Shown here one piece after another: positions 6,790-14,859 of a DNA stretch of 20,621 nucleotides. The translations under genes and the position numbers were made by a program. This stretch comes from Methylomonas sp. (lineage in GTDB: Bacteria > Pseudomonadota > Gammaproteobacteria > Methylococcales > Methylomonadaceae): contig JALSIU010000146.1 of NCBI GenBank assembly GCA_026989715.1, forward strand, positions 1-20,621, written 5' to 3'. Under the pieces are notes generated by a model. It was not told the DNA's origin. It searched no databases and saw nothing but the letters and a program-made list of their open reading frames with translations. Position 1 is the stretch's first letter. Each line of letters starts with the position of its first letter.

Positions 6790-7599
6790 CTACAAAGCCT
6801 TTAACCCCAAGACATCCTGCATATCATACAAACCATTAGGCTGGGAAGCCAACCAAGTAGCCGCACGCACGGCACCATTAGCAAACGTCATTCTACTGCT
6901 TGCTTTGTGGGTGATTTCGACGCGCTCACCTTCATCAGCAAACATCACGGTATGCTCACCCACAATATCCCCTGCACGAATGGTTGAAAAACCAATGGTT
7001 TTCCGGTCACGCTCGCCCGTATCCCCTTCACGTCCATAAATGGCGCACTCTTTTAAATCACGCCCTAAGGTATCTGCAATCACTTCGCCCATACGTAAAG
7101 CAGTTCCCGAAGGTGCATCCACTTTATACCGGTGATGTGCTTCGATGACTTCAATATCGGTATAGTCCCCCATCACTTTAGCCGTCATGGCCAATAATTT
7201 AAGCGATAAATTAACCCCTACACTCATATTAGGCGCAAGTACAATTGCAATTTCCTGAGCCGCTACGCCGATTTCTGCTTTTTGCGCATCACTATACCCC
7301 GTCGTACCAATAATCACTTGCTTACCCGCACGACGACACAGATCGATATACTGCATGGAAATATCCGGGCGCGTAAAATCAATCAACACATCAAACTGAT
7401 CCAACACACCGGCCAAATCATCAACAACCTGAACCCCTAACGTACCAATACCCGCTAAGTCCCCTGCATCCTTAGCAATCGCCGCACTACCTGCGCGAGC
7501 AACTGCTACCGTTAATTCCGTTTTTTCAGCCAGTGCGGCTGCTTTTATCAGACATAAACCCATACGCCCCGGCGCACCTACAACTGCAACTCTAATCAT
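6790..7599 (-). CDS. dapB: 4-hydroxy-tetrahydrodipicolinate reductase
   Basis: 269 residues (E. coli DapB 273). It reduces 4-hydroxy-tetrahydrodipicolinate with NAD(P)H in the lysine and diaminopimelate pathway. Residues 8-14 (GAPGRMG) are the nucleotide-binding turn of the Rossmann domain. GTTGYS (98-103) and APNMSVGVN (122-130) are conserved cofactor/substrate contacts. EAHHRYKVDAPSGTAL (153-168) contains His155, His156 and the catalytic Lys159. GREGDTGERDRKTIGFSTIRAGDIVGEH follows as in the family. The ATG is 5 bases beyond the dnaJ stop, so the gene is the tail of the chaperone operon; dnaJ-dapB adjacency is also found in pseudomonads. No separate promoter is visible. Nothing looks broken. 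Confidence 0.96.
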   Translation of the reverse strand: MIRVAVVGAPGRMGLCLIKAAALAEKTELTVAVARAGSAAIAKDAGDLAGIGTLGVQVVDDLAGVLDQFDVLIDFTRPDISMQYIDLCRRAGKQVIIGTTGYSDAQKAEIGVAAQEIAIVLAPNMSVGVNLSLKLLAMTAKVMGDYTDIEVIEAHHRYKVDAPSGTALRMGEVIADTLGRDLKECAIYGREGDTGERDRKTIGFSTIRAGDIVGEHTVMFADEGERVEITHKASSRMTFANGAVRAATWLASQPNGLYDMQDVLGLKAL

Positions 7600-7604
7600 C
7601 TCAA

Positions 7605-8747
7605 TTACCCGGTTAATTTATCAATAAAGCTTTTCACACCATCAACCCAAGAGTGCTCTTGTGGGCTATGCTGTTTGCCACCGCCCGATAAAGAATCTTT
7701 TAATTTTTCAACCAAAGCTCTTTGCTCTTTAGTTAGGCGTACCGGCGTTTCAACTTGTACGCGGCACATCAAATCACCTACTGCACCACCGCGTACCGGC
7801 TTCACACCTTTACCGCGCAGTCTGAATAATTTACCTGTTTGCGTTTCCGCAGGGATTTTTAATTTTACTTTCCCGCTTAAAGTAGGTACTTCTAATTCAC
7901 CGCCTAAACACGCAACTGGAAAACTAATCGGTACTTCACAGTATAAATTTGCCCCATCACGCGAAAAAATAGGATGCTCTTTTACCTGTACCTGCACATA
8001 TAAATCACCGGCAGGCCCTCCATTTGCCCCAGCTTCTCCTTCACCGCCTAAACGAATACGATCACCGGTATCCACGCCCTGCGGCACTTTGACAGATAAG
8101 GTTTTATTTTCCTGTACACGCCCTTGACCATGACATTTACGACAAGGGTCTTTAATTTGCTGACCGCTTCCCCCACAAGTAGGACAAGTTTGTTGTACAG
8201 AAAAGAAACCTTGCTGCATTCTAACTTGGCCATGCCCTTGACAGGTTGTACAGGTAACAGGCTTCGAGCCTTTCTTCGCACCTGTACCACTACATTCACC
8301 ACAAGCTGTTAGTATAGGAACTCTAATTTTAGCTTCAGTTCCCCCGACCGCCTCTTCTAAGGTTAATTCCAAGTTATAACGTAAATCGGCGCCACGTTGT
8401 ACGCTGCTACGTTGGCGACCGCCGCCCGCACCACCGAAAATATCTCCGAATACATCGCCAAAAATATCACCAAACCCTTCTGCACCGCCAAAACCACCTG
8501 GCCCGCCACCTCTGGAATTATCAACACCGGCATGCCCAAATTGATCGTATGCCGAACGTTTTTGCGGGTCTGATAAAATTTCGTAGGCTTCTTTTATTTG
8601 CTTAAATTGTTTTTCAGCCGCCTCAGGTTTATCTTTATTTCTATCAGGATGATATTTCATCGCCATCTTACGATAGCTTTTTTTTATCTCTGCTTCACTT
8701 GCATTTTTTTCAACACCCAGCAATTTATAAAAATCTTCTTTTGCCAT
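7605..8747 (-). CDS. dnaJ: Chaperone DnaJ (Hsp40)
   Basis: 380 residues, normal for a type I DnaJ. It delivers unfolded substrates to DnaK and stimulates its ATPase. The J domain (1-70) carries HPD at 33-35. A Gly/Phe-rich linker runs from about 75 to 112 (GGFGG, GFGDIFGDVFGDIFGG). Four CxxCxGxG zinc repeats follow, with cysteine pairs at 149/152, 166/169, 188/191 and 202/205. The C-terminal substrate-binding domains begin near 215 (LSVKVPQGVDTGDRIRLGGEGEAG) and end in a dimerisation segment. The ribosome binding site is weak (GGACTAGAAA before the ATG). It lies 178 bases after dnaK and is followed at once by dapB. Confidence 0.98.
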   Translation of the reverse strand: MAKEDFYKLLGVEKNASEAEIKKSYRKMAMKYHPDRNKDKPEAAEKQFKQIKEAYEILSDPQKRSAYDQFGHAGVDNSRGGGPGGFGGAEGFGDIFGDVFGDIFGGAGGGRQRSSVQRGADLRYNLELTLEEAVGGTEAKIRVPILTACGECSGTGAKKGSKPVTCTTCQGHGQVRMQQGFFSVQQTCPTCGGSGQQIKDPCRKCHGQGRVQENKTLSVKVPQGVDTGDRIRLGGEGEAGANGGPAGDLYVQVQVKEHPIFSRDGANLYCEVPISFPVACLGGELEVPTLSGKVKLKIPAETQTGKLFRLRGKGVKPVRGGAVGDLMCRVQVETPVRLTKEQRALVEKLKDSLSGGGKQHSPQEHSWVDGVKSFIDKLTG

Positions 8748-8925
8748 TTTCTAGTCCACACCCTAACATTGCCAGGGTATAACCCCTGTTAAAATTGAAA
8801 TTATTTTTATTGCCTTTTGTATCAAAAAACAGATTATCCATCCTACAATTGATACAACAACGCCCCGACACGGCATCTCCCATGGCGAGGCGTTTTCCAT
8901 TCATAAAAATGGAGCGAACGAACAA
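8748..8925 (-). other. dnaK-dnaJ intergenic region with several small hairpins
   Basis: This 178-base gap has no gene. Three inverted repeats are visible: TCCAT/ATGGA at 8896-8900 and 8909-8913; AACGCC/GGCGTT at 8859-8864 and 8889-8894, with an imperfect inner stem; and CAGGG/CCCTG at 8773-8777 and 8784-8788, just ahead of the dnaJ ribosome binding site. None has a T-run, so they look more like processing or partial attenuation structures than strong terminators. I see no convincing sigma32 box here. Confidence 0.3.
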
Positions 8926-10857
8926 CTATTTCTTATCGTCGTCTTTTACTTCTTCAAACTCTGCATCAACAACATTATCATCCGGCGTATCCGTTGTTTG
9001 CTCTGCACTTGCTTCCGGAGCTGCTTCTGCATCGCCTGCTTGTTGCGCATAAGCACGTTCAGCCAACTTACCTGATAACTCAGTCAATGCTGTTGTTTTT
9101 GCTTCAATAGCATCTTTATCATCACCTTTCACAGCTTCTTTCAACTCTTCGATAGCCGCTTCAATTGCTGTTTTTTCATCTGCCGTCACTTGCTCACCTA
9201 ACTCTTCAAGTGATTTTTCAGTTGCATTAATCATGCCTTCGGCAGTATTACGTGCAGAGACCAGTTCAGTAATTTTTTTATCTTCTTCAGCGTGAGCTTC
9301 TGCATCTTTTACCATACGATCAACTTCTTCGTCCGATAAACCACTCGATGCTTTAATGATAATAGACTGCTCTTTACCGGTTGCTTTATCTTTTGCAGAG
9401 ACATTTAAAATACCATTGGCATCAATATCAAAAGATACTTCAATTTGCGGCACGCCACGACGTGCGGGCGGAATATCCGATAAATCAAAACGACCTAATG
9501 ATTTATTACCTGCCGCAACCTCACGCTCACCTTGCAATACATGTACTGTTACCGCTGTTTGATTATCTTCAGCAGTGGAAAAGACTTGTGATGCATTCGT
9601 TGGAATAGTGGTATTTTTTTCAATGAGTTTCGTCATCACGCCGCCCATCGTTTCAATACCGAGAGATAAAGGAGTTACATCTAATAATAAAACATCTTTT
9701 ACATCACCACCTAAAACACCGGCTTGAATAGCAGCACCGAGAGCAACCGCCTCATCAGGATTAACATCTTTACGCGGCTCTTTACCAAAAATACTTTGTA
9801 CCACTTCTTGTACTTTCGGCATACGTGTTTGACCACCGACCAAAATCACATCATTAATTTCACTGGCCGACAGACCTGAGTCTTTTAAGGCCATCATGCA
9901 AGGACCTTTAGTACGCTCAATCAAATCTTCAACCAAAGACTCTAATTTAGCGCGTGTTAATTTAACATTTAAATGCTTAGGGCCTGAAGCATCAGCCGTT
10001 ACATAAGGTAAATTAACATCAGTCTGTTCAGCAGATGATAGTTCAATTTTTGCTTTTTCAGCCGCTTCTTTTAAACGTTGCAACGCTAATGGGTCGTTAT
10101 GTAAATCAATACCATTGTCTTTTTTAAATTCACTGGCCAAATAGTCAATGATGCGTAAATCGAAATCTTCACCGCCTAAAAAGGTATCCCCATTTGTTGC
10201 CAAGACTTCAAACTGATATTCGCCTTCAACTTCCGCAATTTCAATAATGGAAATATCAAAGGTACCGCCCCCTAAATCATAAACCGCAACCGTAGAATCA
10301 CCTTGCGCTTTATCCATACCAAAGGCTAATGCAGCGGCAGTTGGCTCATTGATGATACGTTTTACATCTAGGCCGGCAACACGCCCTGCATCTTTTGTTG
10401 CTTGGCGTTGTGAATCGTTAAAGTAAGCAGGCACAGTAATAACAGCTTCTGTGACCTCTTCACCTAAAAAAGCTTCCGCGTCTTTTTTCAGTTTCATCAA
10501 AACACGCGATGAAACCTCAGGAGCCGCCATTTTATGACCATGACACTCTACCCAAGCATCACCATTTTCAGCTTCAATAATTTTATAAGGCACCATTTTG
10601 ATGTCTTTTTGTACCGTCTCATCCTTAAAACGGCGACCAATCAAACGCTTGATGGCAAATAAGGTATTTTCAGGATTTGTCACTGCTTGACGTTTTGCAG
10701 ATTGCCCTACCAAAACTTCATCATCTTTAGTGAATGCAATAATGGAAGGTGTCGTACGCGCCCCTTCACTATTTTCGATAACACGTGCTTTACCATCTTC
10801 CAGTACTGCAACACATGAATTAGTTGTACCTAAATCAATCCCAATCATTTTAGCCAT
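8926..10857 (-). CDS. dnaK: Chaperone DnaK (Hsp70)
   Basis: 643 residues from the chosen ATG, beginning MAKMIGIDLGTTNSCVAV. DnaK binds exposed hydrophobic peptides in an ATP-controlled cycle with DnaJ and GrpE. The phosphate-loop motifs IGIDLGTTNS and VYDLGGGTFDISI (about residue 195), the VILVGGQTRMPKVQ segment, the interdomain linker DVLLLDVTPLSLGIE and the C-terminal acidic tail ending EEVKDDDKK are all present. A TTG four codons upstream is also in frame, but GGAG is placed 7 bases before the ATG at 10857 and the N-terminus then matches the family, so I use that start. A sigma32-type promoter lies at 10903-10930 in the gap after grpE. The gene is complete. Confidence 0.98.
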   Translation of the reverse strand: MAKMIGIDLGTTNSCVAVLEDGKARVIENSEGARTTPSIIAFTKDDEVLVGQSAKRQAVTNPENTLFAIKRLIGRRFKDETVQKDIKMVPYKIIEAENGDAWVECHGHKMAAPEVSSRVLMKLKKDAEAFLGEEVTEAVITVPAYFNDSQRQATKDAGRVAGLDVKRIINEPTAAALAFGMDKAQGDSTVAVYDLGGGTFDISIIEIAEVEGEYQFEVLATNGDTFLGGEDFDLRIIDYLASEFKKDNGIDLHNDPLALQRLKEAAEKAKIELSSAEQTDVNLPYVTADASGPKHLNVKLTRAKLESLVEDLIERTKGPCMMALKDSGLSASEINDVILVGGQTRMPKVQEVVQSIFGKEPRKDVNPDEAVALGAAIQAGVLGGDVKDVLLLDVTPLSLGIETMGGVMTKLIEKNTTIPTNASQVFSTAEDNQTAVTVHVLQGEREVAAGNKSLGRFDLSDIPPARRGVPQIEVSFDIDANGILNVSAKDKATGKEQSIIIKASSGLSDEEVDRMVKDAEAHAEEDKKITELVSARNTAEGMINATEKSLEELGEQVTADEKTAIEAAIEELKEAVKGDDKDAIEAKTTALTELSGKLAERAYAQQAGDAEAAPEASAEQTTDTPDDNVVDAEFEEVKDDDKK

Positions 10858-10888
10858 TGAAAGCTCCAAAAAGTATTTATATGTTTTA

Positions 10889-10947
10889 AAAAGTTAAACC
10901 TGATATGTGGTTGTAAATTTATATTTCAAGCCTGATTTTTAACTTTT
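10889..10947. repeat. 10-bp inverted repeat flanking the dnaK promoter
   Basis: AAAAGTTAAA at 10889-10898 and its exact reverse complement TTTAACTTTT at 10938-10947 bracket the sigma32-type promoter, with 39 bases between arms. On the minus strand ATCAGG also occurs twice, just inside each arm. It may be an operator or an RNA/DNA structure, or chance in AT-rich sequence. Confidence 0.4.
10903..10930 (-). promoter_or_regulatory. Sigma32-type heat-shock promoter for dnaK
   Basis: On the minus strand CTTGAAA (10924-10930) is a perfect -35 match. It is followed by a 13-base spacer and CCACATAT (10903-10910), one mismatch from CCCCATnT. It is about 45 bases upstream of the dnaK ATG and sits between the arms of a 10-bp inverted repeat. 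Confidence 0.65.
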
Positions 10948-10970
10948 AGCACTTAATTTTATTACCTAAA

Positions 10971-11585
10971 CTACTCAGCCGCTTGCGCAACCACCACCAT
11001 AGCCGGACGCAACAAGCGACCATTTAACTTATAGCCTTTCTGAAAAACATTCAGTACCGTATTCGGCTCAGCATCAGCCGATGGCACCATGCTCATGGCT
11101 TGATGAAATTCAGGATTAAAAGGCTCGCCGACAGGATTAATCGCCTCAATATTAAATTTAGCGAAAACGGATTCAAATTGCTTAACCGTCAATTCACTGC
11201 CTTCTTTTAACTTAAGCACCTCCGGCGCATCACTGGTAGCCGCTTGTATGCCTAACTCTAAAGAATCAATCACATTAAGTAATTCTTTAGCAAATTTTTC
11301 CAAGCCATACTTATGCGCACTCTCCAAGTCTTTTTGCGTACGTCGTTTCAAGTTTTCCATTTCAGCTTGAATACGCAACACTTTATCCCAGTTCTCAGCC
11401 GCTTTTGCCTCAGCTTGTACCAGTTGCTGTTGTAATTCTGCTACCGAGATGTCTTGTTCCCCGTCAGCGTCTTCTACAGCCGCATCCACGTCCACATCTT
11501 CATTTTCCAATTCAGCTGTTTGCTCTAAAACTTCATCAATCAAATCACTATCTGACTGCGCATCAGGTTTCTGCTCATTACTCAT
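10971..11585 (-). CDS. grpE: Nucleotide exchange factor GrpE
   Basis: 204 residues (E. coli GrpE 197). GrpE releases ADP from DnaK and acts as a thermosensor through its long helix. Residues 1-50 are highly acidic and probably disordered. A coiled-coil helix runs from about 50 to 105 (ISVAELQQQLVQAEAKAAENWDK, then RIQAEMENLKRRTQKDLESA). The C-terminal beta domain ends with the family signature VFQKGYKLNGRLLRPAMVVVA. GGAG lies 7 bases before the ATG. It is 108 bases after hrcA and has its own sigma32-type promoter in that gap. Confidence 0.97.
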   Translation of the reverse strand: MSNEQKPDAQSDSDLIDEVLEQTAELENEDVDVDAAVEDADGEQDISVAELQQQLVQAEAKAAENWDKVLRIQAEMENLKRRTQKDLESAHKYGLEKFAKELLNVIDSLELGIQAATSDAPEVLKLKEGSELTVKQFESVFAKFNIEAINPVGEPFNPEFHQAMSMVPSADAEPNTVLNVFQKGYKLNGRLLRPAMVVVAQAAE

Positions 11586-11634
11586 TTATTTGCTCCGGAA
11601 ACTTAAATTTATAATATTGAAAATATGCCACTTA

Positions 11635-11662
11635 TCATGGGGGAGCTTAATTTATTTTCAAG
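11635..11662 (-). promoter_or_regulatory. Sigma32-type heat-shock promoter for grpE
   Basis: On the minus strand a perfect CTTGAAA (11656-11662), a 13-base spacer and CCCCATGA (11635-11642) match the E. coli heat-shock consensus CTTGAAA-N(11-16)-CCCCATnT with one mismatch at the final base. It is about 50 bases upstream of the grpE ATG and is the best promoter match in the window. Confidence 0.7.
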
Positions 11663-11693
11663 AGGATATTAACGTAAAAAATCGGTGCATTCG

Positions 11694-12734
11694 CTAAGAT
11701 TTACTATTTAAAGCAGCACCTAATAATTTTGCTGTGACATCCACATAAGGGATTATTTTTTCATACGCCATACGGGTCGGCCCAATCACCCCCAGCACCC
11801 CAACAACTTCATCATTAACCGTATAAGGCGATGTAACTAAGCTGCAATGCTCAAATGCCCGGTACCCCGATTCTTCACCAATATAAATTTGCACCCCCTC
11901 TGCGGCCAAGCATTGGTCTAGCAAATGAATAATGCCGCGCTTTTGACTAAAAGCATCAAACAAACTTTTTAGACACTCCATATCCGATAACTCAGCAAAA
12001 CTCATTAAATTAGTTTCTCCCGACAGCACATAATCTTCATGACTTGCATCCTTATCAAAAGCCATTTGCGCCATAGTAACGGCATCTAGCATACTTTGAT
12101 TCATACGTTGCCGGTCTTCCTCCATCTCTTTTACGACCGCCGCGCGTACCTTGGCAAGGCTTTGTCCGGAGTATTGAGCCGTCAAATAATTGGCCGCTTG
12201 CTGCAATTGTGCCGCTGAAAATTTCTTAGCCGTATGAATAATACGATTATGCACTTCATGCTCATTGGTCACAAAAATAACCAAAACCCGCGTATTAGAA
12301 AGAGGCAAAAATTCAATATGGCGCAAACAGACCAGTTCTTGCCGAGGTAGCGTCACCACGCCTGCCATTTGTGTAGTTTCGGATAATAATTTAGAAGCCA
12401 TATCTAAGGCATCATCATTACCAATATCATCCAGACCTTTATGTAACTTATCCAGCTCTTGCTCATGTAAAGGCTTAACCGTTAATAAAGTATCCACAAA
12501 AAAACGATAGCCATTAACCGTTGGCACTCGCCCTGCCGAAGTATGCGGAGAGTGAATCAAGCCCAAATCTTCCAAGTCAGCCATTACATTACGAATGGTT
12601 GCAGGACTAAGGTTTAAATCGGAATCTTTAGATAAAACACGTGAGCCAACAGGCTGACCATCATGAATATAACGTTCAACCAGGTTCTTAAGCAATTGTT
12701 GCGAGCGCGCATTAAGTTCTGGATATTTCGCCAC
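11694..12734 (-). CDS. hrcA: Heat-inducible transcription repressor HrcA
   Basis: 346 residues from the chosen GTG (B. subtilis HrcA 343). HrcA binds CIRCE operators and represses chaperone genes; its folding depends on GroE. The N-terminal winged helix (NARSQQLLKNLVERYI, GQPVGSRVL, SPATIRNVMADLEDLGLI, HTSAGRVPT) is followed by the dimerisation and inserted domains. The C-terminal PYTVNDEVVGVLGVIGPTRMAY is a family signature. The frame extends upstream to a GTG at 12764, but that lies in the CIRCE-like operator and has no ribosome binding site. GAGG is 5 bases before the GTG at 12734, giving MAKYPELNARS. It is the first gene of the heat-shock operon and is probably autoregulated. Confidence 0.95.
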   Translation of the reverse strand: MAKYPELNARSQQLLKNLVERYIHDGQPVGSRVLSKDSDLNLSPATIRNVMADLEDLGLIHSPHTSAGRVPTVNGYRFFVDTLLTVKPLHEQELDKLHKGLDDIGNDDALDMASKLLSETTQMAGVVTLPRQELVCLRHIEFLPLSNTRVLVIFVTNEHEVHNRIIHTAKKFSAAQLQQAANYLTAQYSGQSLAKVRAAVVKEMEEDRQRMNQSMLDAVTMAQMAFDKDASHEDYVLSGETNLMSFAELSDMECLKSLFDAFSQKRGIIHLLDQCLAAEGVQIYIGEESGYRAFEHCSLVTSPYTVNDEVVGVLGVIGPTRMAYEKIIPYVDVTAKLLGAALNSKS

Positions 12735-12757
12735 AACCACCTCTTTATTTATAATTA

Positions 12758-12784
12758 TTAGCACTGTCTGAGTGCGAGTGACAG
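12758..12784 (-). promoter_or_regulatory. Degenerate CIRCE operator in front of hrcA
   Basis: On the plus strand TTAGCACTG-N9-GAGTGACAG compares with the CIRCE consensus TTAGCACTC-N9-GAGTGCTAA: 8 of 9 in one arm, 6 of 9 in the other, with the exact 9-base spacer. It lies just upstream of the hrcA start and 6 bases after the predicted -10 box, a position suited to repression. Confidence 0.7.
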
Positions 12785-12790
12785 CGGAGA

Positions 12791-12819
12791 AAAGTATCAG
12801 TTTATACGTAAATACGCAA
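12791..12819 (-). promoter_or_regulatory. Sigma70-like promoter for hrcA
   Basis: On the minus strand TTGCGT (12814-12819), a 17-base spacer and TACTTT (12791-12796) form a moderate vegetative promoter. Its start point would fall in the CIRCE-like element. Confidence 0.4.
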
Positions 12820-12908
12820 CCTAAATTGAGACAATTTTATTTTTTATGCCTCATCAGGAACAAGCTTGAATCAATCTCTATCCGCTTAATCCTAATACAT
12901 ATTCTTCA

Positions 12909-14591
12909 TTAAAACTCAGCATCAACCTGAAACTGCATTGGCTCGCGCGTAATAGGATGCGTAAATTGCAAAGACTCTGCATGCAAATGCAAACGTTTAA
13001 ATCGCCGCCCATACAAATCATCACCTAAAATGGGGGTATTTAAGCCTTTTACATGCGCTGCATGCACACGCAACTGATGCGTACGCCCCGTTTCCGGATA
13101 AAAATAGACTTTAGTATGATGCTGATGCCTCGCAATCACTTGCCAACGTGTTTGTGCAGGTCGCCCATATTCATAACAGACCAATTGCCTGGGTCTATCA
13201 TTCAAATCAACCCGTAGCGGCAAATCTATCATACCGTCATCCTGCTTAAGTACGCCATCTAACAAGGCTACATAACGCTTTTGCACCGTGCGTTTAATAA
13301 ATTGTTTTTGCAAATTTTTATGTGCTTCCCGGGTTAAGGCAATCAACATTAAGCCTGAAGTAGACATATCCAAGCGATGCACGATTAACGCACCGGTTGC
13401 TCTTGGGTAACTTTGTTTAATGCGCAAATAAACCGAATCTTCTATCTGTTTACCGGGGACAGACAAAAACTCAGCGGGTTTATGAATAACCAGCATGACA
13501 TCATCTTCATAAACAATACGAATAGTCTTACCGGTGGCTGGATTATTCAACAAGGGATTTGCATCCATGGCAATTCCAGCAAGCATATGTGCCAAAATAG
13601 GCTGACATTTTCCCTGACAGGCCGCATAAAAGTTTTTATGTTGTCTAATCGCCGACTTAGGTGCAGCTCCCCACCAAAATTCAGCCATCGCCAAAGGTTG
13701 CATTTGATGCTGAAACGCATATTGCAATAATTTCGGCGCAGCACACTCACCTGCAGCCGCAGGCGGCGTTCGTTGCGCAGTCTCTTGAAAAATAGCAGAT
13801 AAGCTTTTAGTCTCTCCTTTGATGTTCAAAAAATGATATTGATCAAAGAGTTTTTGTTGCAGGCTTGCCGATAAATTTTTACGCTGTGTTTTTAAAGCAT
13901 CTACGGCATCCTTCAATTGTTTAAGACTTAATTCCGCAGCCTGAATGCGTGTTTCCCAGTCATTATTTAAATCTCGCAACTGATTTTTTTGCCGAATACT
14001 TTCTTGGGCTAGCTTTTCTTTAAGTTGTAAAAATGCGACAGCATCAAGTTGCTCCAACGCGGCAAGTCGCTGCGCTTTCCGTTCTTTGCGCCCGACAATC
14101 ATCTTTGCTCGATGCGCTTTTATCTTGGAAGCCGCCTTTTCGATTGTGGTCTGTAATAAATTTTCCCGCGCGACAATTTCCGGATTTGCCGCCATAACAC
14201 TAATGCATACATTCAGTGCCTTTAGCTCCGCTTGCGCTTGCATAAAAAAACCATCATCTGCCAAGGCATCAAAAATAGGGGGAACAAATTTTGGCAGGTG
14301 ATTGCGACCAGCCAGTTTACCTGAAAAAGCGGCTAGATAGCCTATTTCATTCGCTTTGGTTTTAACCAATAAAACGCCAAACATTTTGCCGATAGCCGTT
14401 GCATGCTGCTCGGTTATACCAAAATTATGCTGCCATTCCTGTTGCGTTATCAGGTATGCCTGCAACTCCTGCACAGCCAATAAACACAAGGGATGAGGCT
14501 GATAATAAAAAGGAAAAGTAAATCGCTCCGGCAATGTATACGTAGCAATAGATTTTTGAAAGGGAATAAAACAATTTTCGTGTAGGGACAT
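12909..14591 (-). CDS. RluA-family pseudouridine synthase with long N-terminal extension
   Basis: 560 residues from the chosen ATG, much longer than plain RluA (about 220). RluA enzymes convert specific uridines in 23S rRNA and tRNA to pseudouridine. The catalytic domain is the C-terminal third, with HRLDMSTSGL containing Asp408, then PLRVDLNDRPRQ and the closing TGRTHQLRVHAAH and PILGDDLYG motifs. The N-terminal part has a GYLAAFSGKL-NHLPKFVPPIFD module (about 90-125), a Lys/Glu-rich coiled coil (about 160-265) and a Cys-containing GECAAPKLLQYAF ... MAEFWWGAAPKS ... CQGKCQPILAHML module (about 280-345). The same layout occurs in Shewanella/Vibrio-type RluA proteins for tRNA U32 and 23S U746. 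An upstream TTG at 14684 would add 31 residues of poor character; the ATG has no strong ribosome binding site, so the start is uncertain. Confidence 0.88.
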   Translation of the reverse strand: MSLHENCFIPFQKSIATYTLPERFTFPFYYQPHPLCLLAVQELQAYLITQQEWQHNFGITEQHATAIGKMFGVLLVKTKANEIGYLAAFSGKLAGRNHLPKFVPPIFDALADDGFFMQAQAELKALNVCISVMAANPEIVARENLLQTTIEKAASKIKAHRAKMIVGRKERKAQRLAALEQLDAVAFLQLKEKLAQESIRQKNQLRDLNNDWETRIQAAELSLKQLKDAVDALKTQRKNLSASLQQKLFDQYHFLNIKGETKSLSAIFQETAQRTPPAAAGECAAPKLLQYAFQHQMQPLAMAEFWWGAAPKSAIRQHKNFYAACQGKCQPILAHMLAGIAMDANPLLNNPATGKTIRIVYEDDVMLVIHKPAEFLSVPGKQIEDSVYLRIKQSYPRATGALIVHRLDMSTSGLMLIALTREAHKNLQKQFIKRTVQKRYVALLDGVLKQDDGMIDLPLRVDLNDRPRQLVCYEYGRPAQTRWQVIARHQHHTKVYFYPETGRTHQLRVHAAHVKGLNTPILGDDLYGRRFKRLHLHAESLQFTHPITREPMQFQVDAEF

Positions 14592-14692
14592 TGGCAGTAC
14601 TTTTCTAAAATACTCCAATAAATACCGACAAGGTATTGTTGTAGCAGTAAAACCTAGGATTTGATATTTACTCTTTAAGAGCAAAATAGAAA

Positions 14693-14722
14693 TTTTTACA
14701 ACGACAACGCAGGAGGAGTCAA
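14693..14722 (-). promoter_or_regulatory. Candidate promoter for the RluA-family gene
   Basis: On the minus strand TTGACT (14717-14722), an 18-base spacer and TAAAAA (14693-14698) lie about 100 bases before the chosen ATG, just beyond the hairpin terminator of the upstream ribosomal operon. Confidence 0.35.
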
Positions 14723-14740
14723 TTGATTGTTATACAAATT

Positions 14741-14778
14741 AAAGCAAGCTAAACGCTAGAAATGGCTTAGCTTGCTTT
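14741..14778 (-). terminator. Strong hairpin terminator after rplI
   Basis: AAAGCAAGCTAA (14741-14752) pairs perfectly over 12 bp with TTAGCTTGCTTT (14767-14778), with a 14-base loop. On the minus strand the stem ends in TTTAATTTG; on the plus strand in TTTTG. It sits about 80 bases after the rplI stop and separates the ribosomal operon from the RluA-family gene. It may work in both directions. Confidence 0.7.
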
Positions 14779-14859
14779 TGACAGCTTAATAAAATAAATT
14801 GCCTTAAGTATCACAAGCATTTGCAACTTAATAGATGATACTCCAGCTATTTTATAATT

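Noticed and set aside
7675..8312. Long open frames on the plus strand opposite dnaJ.
   Set aside because: They are antisense to a clearly real DnaJ with complete domains; they have low-complexity composition and no ribosome binding sites.
12735..12764. GTG at 12764 as start of hrcA.
   Set aside because: It would put the coding start inside the CIRCE-like operator with no ribosome binding site; the GTG at 12734 has GAGG correctly placed.
14711..14752. AGGAGG followed by TTG and a 9-codon frame ending at the hairpin stem, like a leader peptide with attenuator on the plus strand.
   Set aside because: No plus-strand gene follows, and the bases are explained by the promoter region of the RluA-family gene and the terminator of the ribosomal operon.
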